Below are positions 7,052 to 11,689 of a DNA stretch of 11,689 nucleotides, one piece after another. Every line of letters begins with the position of its first letter. Within the stretch, counting starts at the first letter, position 1. The position numbers and the translations under genes are program-made. The notes beneath the pieces are model-generated. The model was not told the origin of the DNA, searched no databases, and saw only the letters and a list, made by a program, of their open reading frames with translations. Source of the stretch: Thioalkalivibrio sp. (GTDB lineage: Bacteria; Pseudomonadota; Gammaproteobacteria; Ectothiorhodospirales; Ectothiorhodospiraceae); assembly GCA_003555285.1 (NCBI GenBank), contig PWGH01000124.1, positions 1 through 11,689 on the forward strand, read 5' to 3'.

Positions 7052-7310
7052 AGCCACGGAAAACACGGAAAACACGGAAAACACGGAACAAATCGAATTG
7101 TTTCCTGATTAGCACGGATCGTCCGCAGCGAGTGATTAGGTCATTGCGAGCGTAGCGCGGCAACCCATCGGAGCCAGGGGAGGCCCCTGCGCCATGGATC
7201 GCCGCGGGCCTCTGGCCCTCGCGATGACGATGTTTCTTCGCTGCGGAGGATTCGTGCTAATCAGCAATCGAATTACCATGAATTCCGTGTTTTCCGTTCC
7301 TTCCGTGGCT
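7052..7310. mobile_element. Nested inverted-repeat element (MITE-like), no ORF
   Basis: The left arm 7052-7130 and right arm 7239-7310 are imperfect inverted copies. Both read, outer end inwards, AGCCACGGAA..., ACGGAAAACACGGAA, ATCGAATTG, CTGATTAGCACG and CCGCAGCG. The left arm contains 3.8 copies of the 9-mer CACGGAAAA (7055-7088); the right arm has fewer. Between the arms sits a second, unrelated hairpin element (7140-7228). There is no coding capacity. Short elements with this kind of CACGGAAAA sequence look like dispersed non-autonomous repeats, but copy number cannot be judged from one window. Confidence 0.7.
7140..7228. repeat. REP-like palindromic repeat inside the larger element
   Basis: The outer ends GTCATTGCGAG (7140-7150) and CTCGCGATGAC (7218-7228) are complementary at 10 of 11 positions. 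Next in are CGCGGC (7157-7162) and GCCGCG (7201-7206), and the tip is the hairpin CAGGGG/CCCCTG (7175-7189, loop AGG). The GTCATTGCGAGCG...CGCGATGAC pattern resembles a dispersed palindromic repeat seen between genes in many proteobacteria. It can fold into a long cruciform. Confidence 0.65.
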
Positions 7311-7342
7311 CGCCTTTTTTATTCCGTGCCTTCCGTGGCTCG
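7299..7342 (+). repeat. 14-bp direct repeat at the element edge
   Basis: CCTTCCGTGGCTCG occurs at 7299-7312 and again at 7329-7342, a 30-bp period. The first copy is the outer tip of the right arm of the inverted-repeat element, so the second looks like a duplicated arm end. It stops 8 bp before the -35 box proposed for senB. Confidence 0.75.
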
Positions 7343-7350
7343 TCTTTGCA

Positions 7351-7379
7351 TTGACACGCGTCGCGCTGGCGATGAGAGT
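7351..7379 (+). promoter_or_regulatory. Likely sigma70-type promoter of senB
   Basis: A perfect -35 box TTGACA (7351-7356) is followed after 17 nt by GAGAGT (7374-7379), which keeps the important A2 and T6 of the -10 consensus but matches only three of six bases. It would give an untranslated leader of about 65 nt before the senB ATG at 7451. Confidence 0.45.
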
Positions 7380-7450
7380 TCGAACTGTCCAAGCGGCGTC
7401 AGCAGGTCGGCGCTCCCATGATCATCAGGTCGGATTCTGAGAACTCCCGT

Positions 7451-8479
7451 ATGCGTATCCAGCTGATCACACCGGTTCCGTCCGCCGCTCGTGGCGGCAA
7501 CTGGGCCACCGCGGCACGCTGGGCCCGGATCCTGCGCTCCCTGGGCCACCGGGTCCGGGTCACGCAGGACTATCACGGCGAGGCCGCCGACGTGCTGGTG
7601 GCGCTGCATGCCTGGCGCAGTGCCGAGGCGATTGCCCGTTTTGCGGCCACGTATCCGGCGCGTCCGTTGGTGGTCGCGCTCACCGGGACCGATGCCTATT
7701 GCTTCCTGCACAGTCATCCCGAGCCGACGCTGCATTCGCTGGCTTTGGCCGATGTCCTGGTCGGTCTGCACGATCGGATTGACGACACCCTACCACCGGC
7801 ATTCCATGGCAAGCTGCGGGTGATTCACCAGTCCGCGCCACCGGGGCGGTCTCGCGCGCCGGCACGACGGAGCTTTCGAATCTGCGTGGCCGGCCATCTG
7901 CGGGAGGAGAAGGATTCGCTGCGCCCAGCCTATGCGGTGCGCGACCTGCCGGCGCACAGCCGCTTGCGGGTGGATCACTTCGGCGGGGCCCACACCCCGG
8001 ACTGGGCGCAGGCGGCCCGGGCGGAGATGGCGGCGAATTCCCGGTATCGCTGGTGGGGTGAGGTGCCGCACCATCGGCTGCGCCGCGCCTATGCCCATGC
8101 CCATTTGCTGGTGCTGCCTTCGCGTATGGAGGGCGGTGCCAATGTGATCTCCGAGGCGGTGATGGCCGATCTGCCGGTCATCGCCTCGCGGATCGCGGGC
8201 TCGGTCGGGCTGCTGGGCGAGGACTATCCGGGGTATTACCCGGCGGGCGACACGGCGGCCCTGCGAGCCCTGCTGCTGCGCGCGGAATCGGACGGCGGCT
8301 TTTATCGGGCGCTCGAATCCGCCTGCCGTGCCCGACGGGGGTTGTTCACGCTTGAGCGGGAGGTGCAGGCCTGGGCGCACGTGTTGCGCGAACTCCGCGA
8401 TTTCAGCGGGCGTGGTTCGAGCCCCCGCGGGGTTGAGGGGGGCATTCCCGGAACGACCCTTTCGGGTAGGGGCGGATAG
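7451..8479 (+). CDS. senB: Selenosugar synthase SenB, TIGR04348-type glycosyltransferase
   Basis: The 342-residue protein begins MRIQLITPVPSAARGGNWAT, typical of the TIGR04348 glycosyltransferase family, and has GT-B (GT4-like) features. These are a first Rossmann half with the ALTGTDAY loop (76-83), a second half from about residue 141, and the donor-binding EX7E motif as E227...E235 in EGGANVISEA. SenB enzymes use selenophosphate and a UDP-sugar (UDP-N-acetylglucosamine in the characterised case) to make a 1-seleno-sugar, the substrate of SenA. The location divergent from senA and the SelD fusion strongly supports this. ATG 7451 fits the family's N-terminus; an in-frame ATG at 7418 would add 11 residues, and neither has a strong ribosome site. 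The last 20 or so residues are glycine-rich and probably unstructured. It converges on the debranching enzyme gene with a 22-nt gap. Confidence 0.88.
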   Translation: MRIQLITPVPSAARGGNWATAARWARILRSLGHRVRVTQDYHGEAADVLVALHAWRSAEAIARFAATYPARPLVVALTGTDAYCFLHSHPEPTLHSLALADVLVGLHDRIDDTLPPAFHGKLRVIHQSAPPGRSRAPARRSFRICVAGHLREEKDSLRPAYAVRDLPAHSRLRVDHFGGAHTPDWAQAARAEMAANSRYRWWGEVPHHRLRRAYAHAHLLVLPSRMEGGANVISEAVMADLPVIASRIAGSVGLLGEDYPGYYPAGDTAALRALLLRAESDGGFYRALESACRARRGLFTLEREVQAWAHVLRELRDFSGRGSSPRGVEGGIPGTTLSGRGG

Positions 8480-8501
8480 GGCGTCTGCGAAACCGTTGCC
8501 C

Positions 8502-10681
<2,180 letters not shown>

Positions 10682-10685
<4 letters not shown>

Positions 10686-11689
10686 GATGGCGGCTTCTCC
10701 TGATGGCCCCGCAGGCCAGCCTGGTAGCGCTCCAGAAAGTAGCTGATGGTTTCGGTGCGGATCTTGATCGAACCGGCGGGGCGGTTCTCGTCGAGGTCCT
10801 TGAAGCAGAAGTAGGGGGTGCCCGAGCGTTCGATGATCTCCTCGATCACCGAATACGCCGGGGCATCGTGGCCGCACTTGAAGCTCGAGATCTCGAGCGC
10901 GATCAGGTTGGGGTGGCGCGCGACGAACTTCGCGGCCCACAGCTTGCGCGAGGTGTGCTCGGAAAAGCTGTGCTTCCACACGTCGTCGATCACCCGGGGC
11001 GAGGCGATTTCGCCGCGCGCGACCTCCGCGCCGAACAGCCGGTCCAACAGGTCGGCATCGAGCGGCAGCGCGTCCTGCCAGAAGATCGGGTAACCCGCGA
11101 GCTGCAGCGCCTCGAGGATCCCCTGGTTGACGCCGGGGTCGTTGTGGTACGGGCGACCCAGCACGGCGATCCCGACCCGACCCTCGTGTTCCAGACGATC
11201 GAGCACCGTGCGCTGCTGCGCCCGCAGGTCGGCGTAGAAGCGGGTCAGCGCCGCCAATCCCTGCTGCACCGCGCGGTAGGATTCGGCGAGCCCGATGCCG
11301 AGTTCGTGCCCCCAGTCCTCGTACAGCTGCCGGGCGCACAGCCGCGGCTGATCGAGGTTCACGAAGGTTTTCTTGAAGCTGATGCCGCGCTGGGCAAAGA
11401 GGTCGCCCTCCTTGATGAAGGCGGCGTGGGTGGCCTCGGCGGTGGCGACCACAGTCGGGCAGGCCTTGGACGCCTGCACGCCGTCGAGATCCGTCGGCAG
11501 GCTGTCGATCATCGGGAAGAAGATATGGCTGAGTGGCTTGCGCGCGTGCTTGCGCTCGAGCAGGTCGTGGACATGCGCGATGCCGACCTTGCTGGGGAAG
11601 CAGGGATCGATGCTGCCGCGCTTGGCGCCGCTGCGGTAGAGCTCCTGGTCGGTATAGCCGGAAAAGACCAACTGCCGGTAGTCGACGCC
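10682..11689 (-). CDS. Acyl-CoA dehydratase activase-related protein, C-terminal part
   Basis: The visible 335 residues are the C-terminal part; the frame is open to the window's right edge, so the 5' end is outside. The sequence matches the DUF2229/COG3580-type region of large proteins related to activators of 2-hydroxyacyl-CoA dehydratases (the BcrA/BadF/HgdC ATPase family). Visible features are SIDPCFPSKVGIAHVHDLL near the start, SKACPTVV, GRPYHNDPGVNQGI, and the closing SSFKCGHDAPAYSVIEEI with FKDLDENRPAGSIKIR. The conserved cysteines (in DPCFP, KACP and FKCGHD) suggest an iron-sulfur site. Full-length relatives usually carry ATPase domains at the N-terminus, which would lie beyond the window. 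It is translationally coupled to glgX by the 4-nt overlap ATGA, an unexplained pairing. Its true substrate and partner are unknown. Confidence 0.82.

Larger units (their letters stand above)
6879..7450. other. Divergent senA-senB intergenic region
   Basis: This 572-nt stretch separates the two start codons and contains no credible gene. From left to right it holds the senA leader, a perfect 7-bp hairpin at 7015-7033 (GTAGCGC / GCGCTAC, loop CCAGC), the nested inverted-repeat element 7052-7310, a 14-bp direct repeat and the likely senB promoter. No convincing senA promoter was found on the minus strand. Confidence 0.7.

Noticed and set aside
7055..7088. CACGGAAAA repeats as a CRISPR or iteron array
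   Set aside because: The 9-bp units are directly adjacent without spacers, fewer than four copies, and form one arm of an inverted repeat; no cas or replication gene is present.

Overview
The window comes from a GC-rich (roughly two-thirds G+C by eye) bacterium. Family content and the style of the intergenic repeats suggest a gammaproteobacterium, perhaps of the Chromatiales/Ectothiorhodospiraceae type. That placement is inference. No rRNA, tRNA, CRISPR array or transposase gene was found.

Positions 1-1584 are a decayed, gene-poor stretch. It holds a broken queC remnant on the minus strand (678-1069), an 18-codon fragment resembling the start of a HepT-like (DUF86) toxin on the plus strand (1070-1126), a frame-broken tail of an unknown plus-strand gene (about 1187-1365) followed by a strong hairpin, and a near-perfect palindrome (150-175) whose half-site recurs at 552-565. 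Next come two intact plus-strand genes: a Nudix hydrolase of the ADP-ribose pyrophosphatase type (1585-2292) and a small lipoprotein with a BamE/SmpA-like C-terminus (2525-3157). A 15-bp tandem repeat lies between them.

Positions 3263-8479 hold the main content: what looks like a complete selenoneine (sen) biosynthesis locus. On the minus strand, senA (EgtB-like selenoneine synthase, 5580-6878) is followed after 52 nt by a 754-residue fusion of an FAD/NAD(P) oxidoreductase to selenophosphate synthetase (SelD; the SenC role, 3263-5527). Divergently on the plus strand lies senB, a TIGR04348-type glycosyltransferase (selenosugar synthase, 7451-8479). The expected pathway is: SelD makes selenophosphate, SenB transfers selenium to a UDP-sugar to give a selenosugar, and SenA joins the selenosugar to hercynine, which leads to selenoneine. 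The hercynine-forming methyltransferase EgtD is not in the window and would have to be elsewhere. The 572-nt region between senA and senB carries a nested inverted-repeat element (7052-7310) and a likely senB promoter with a perfect -35 box (7351-7379).

Positions 8502-11689 hold a minus-strand pair. The C-terminal part of a 2-hydroxyacyl-CoA dehydratase activase-related (DUF2229/COG3580-type) protein runs off the right edge. It overlaps by 4 nt (ATGA) the start of a glycogen debranching enzyme (glgX/isoamylase family), which converges on senB with a 22-nt gap.
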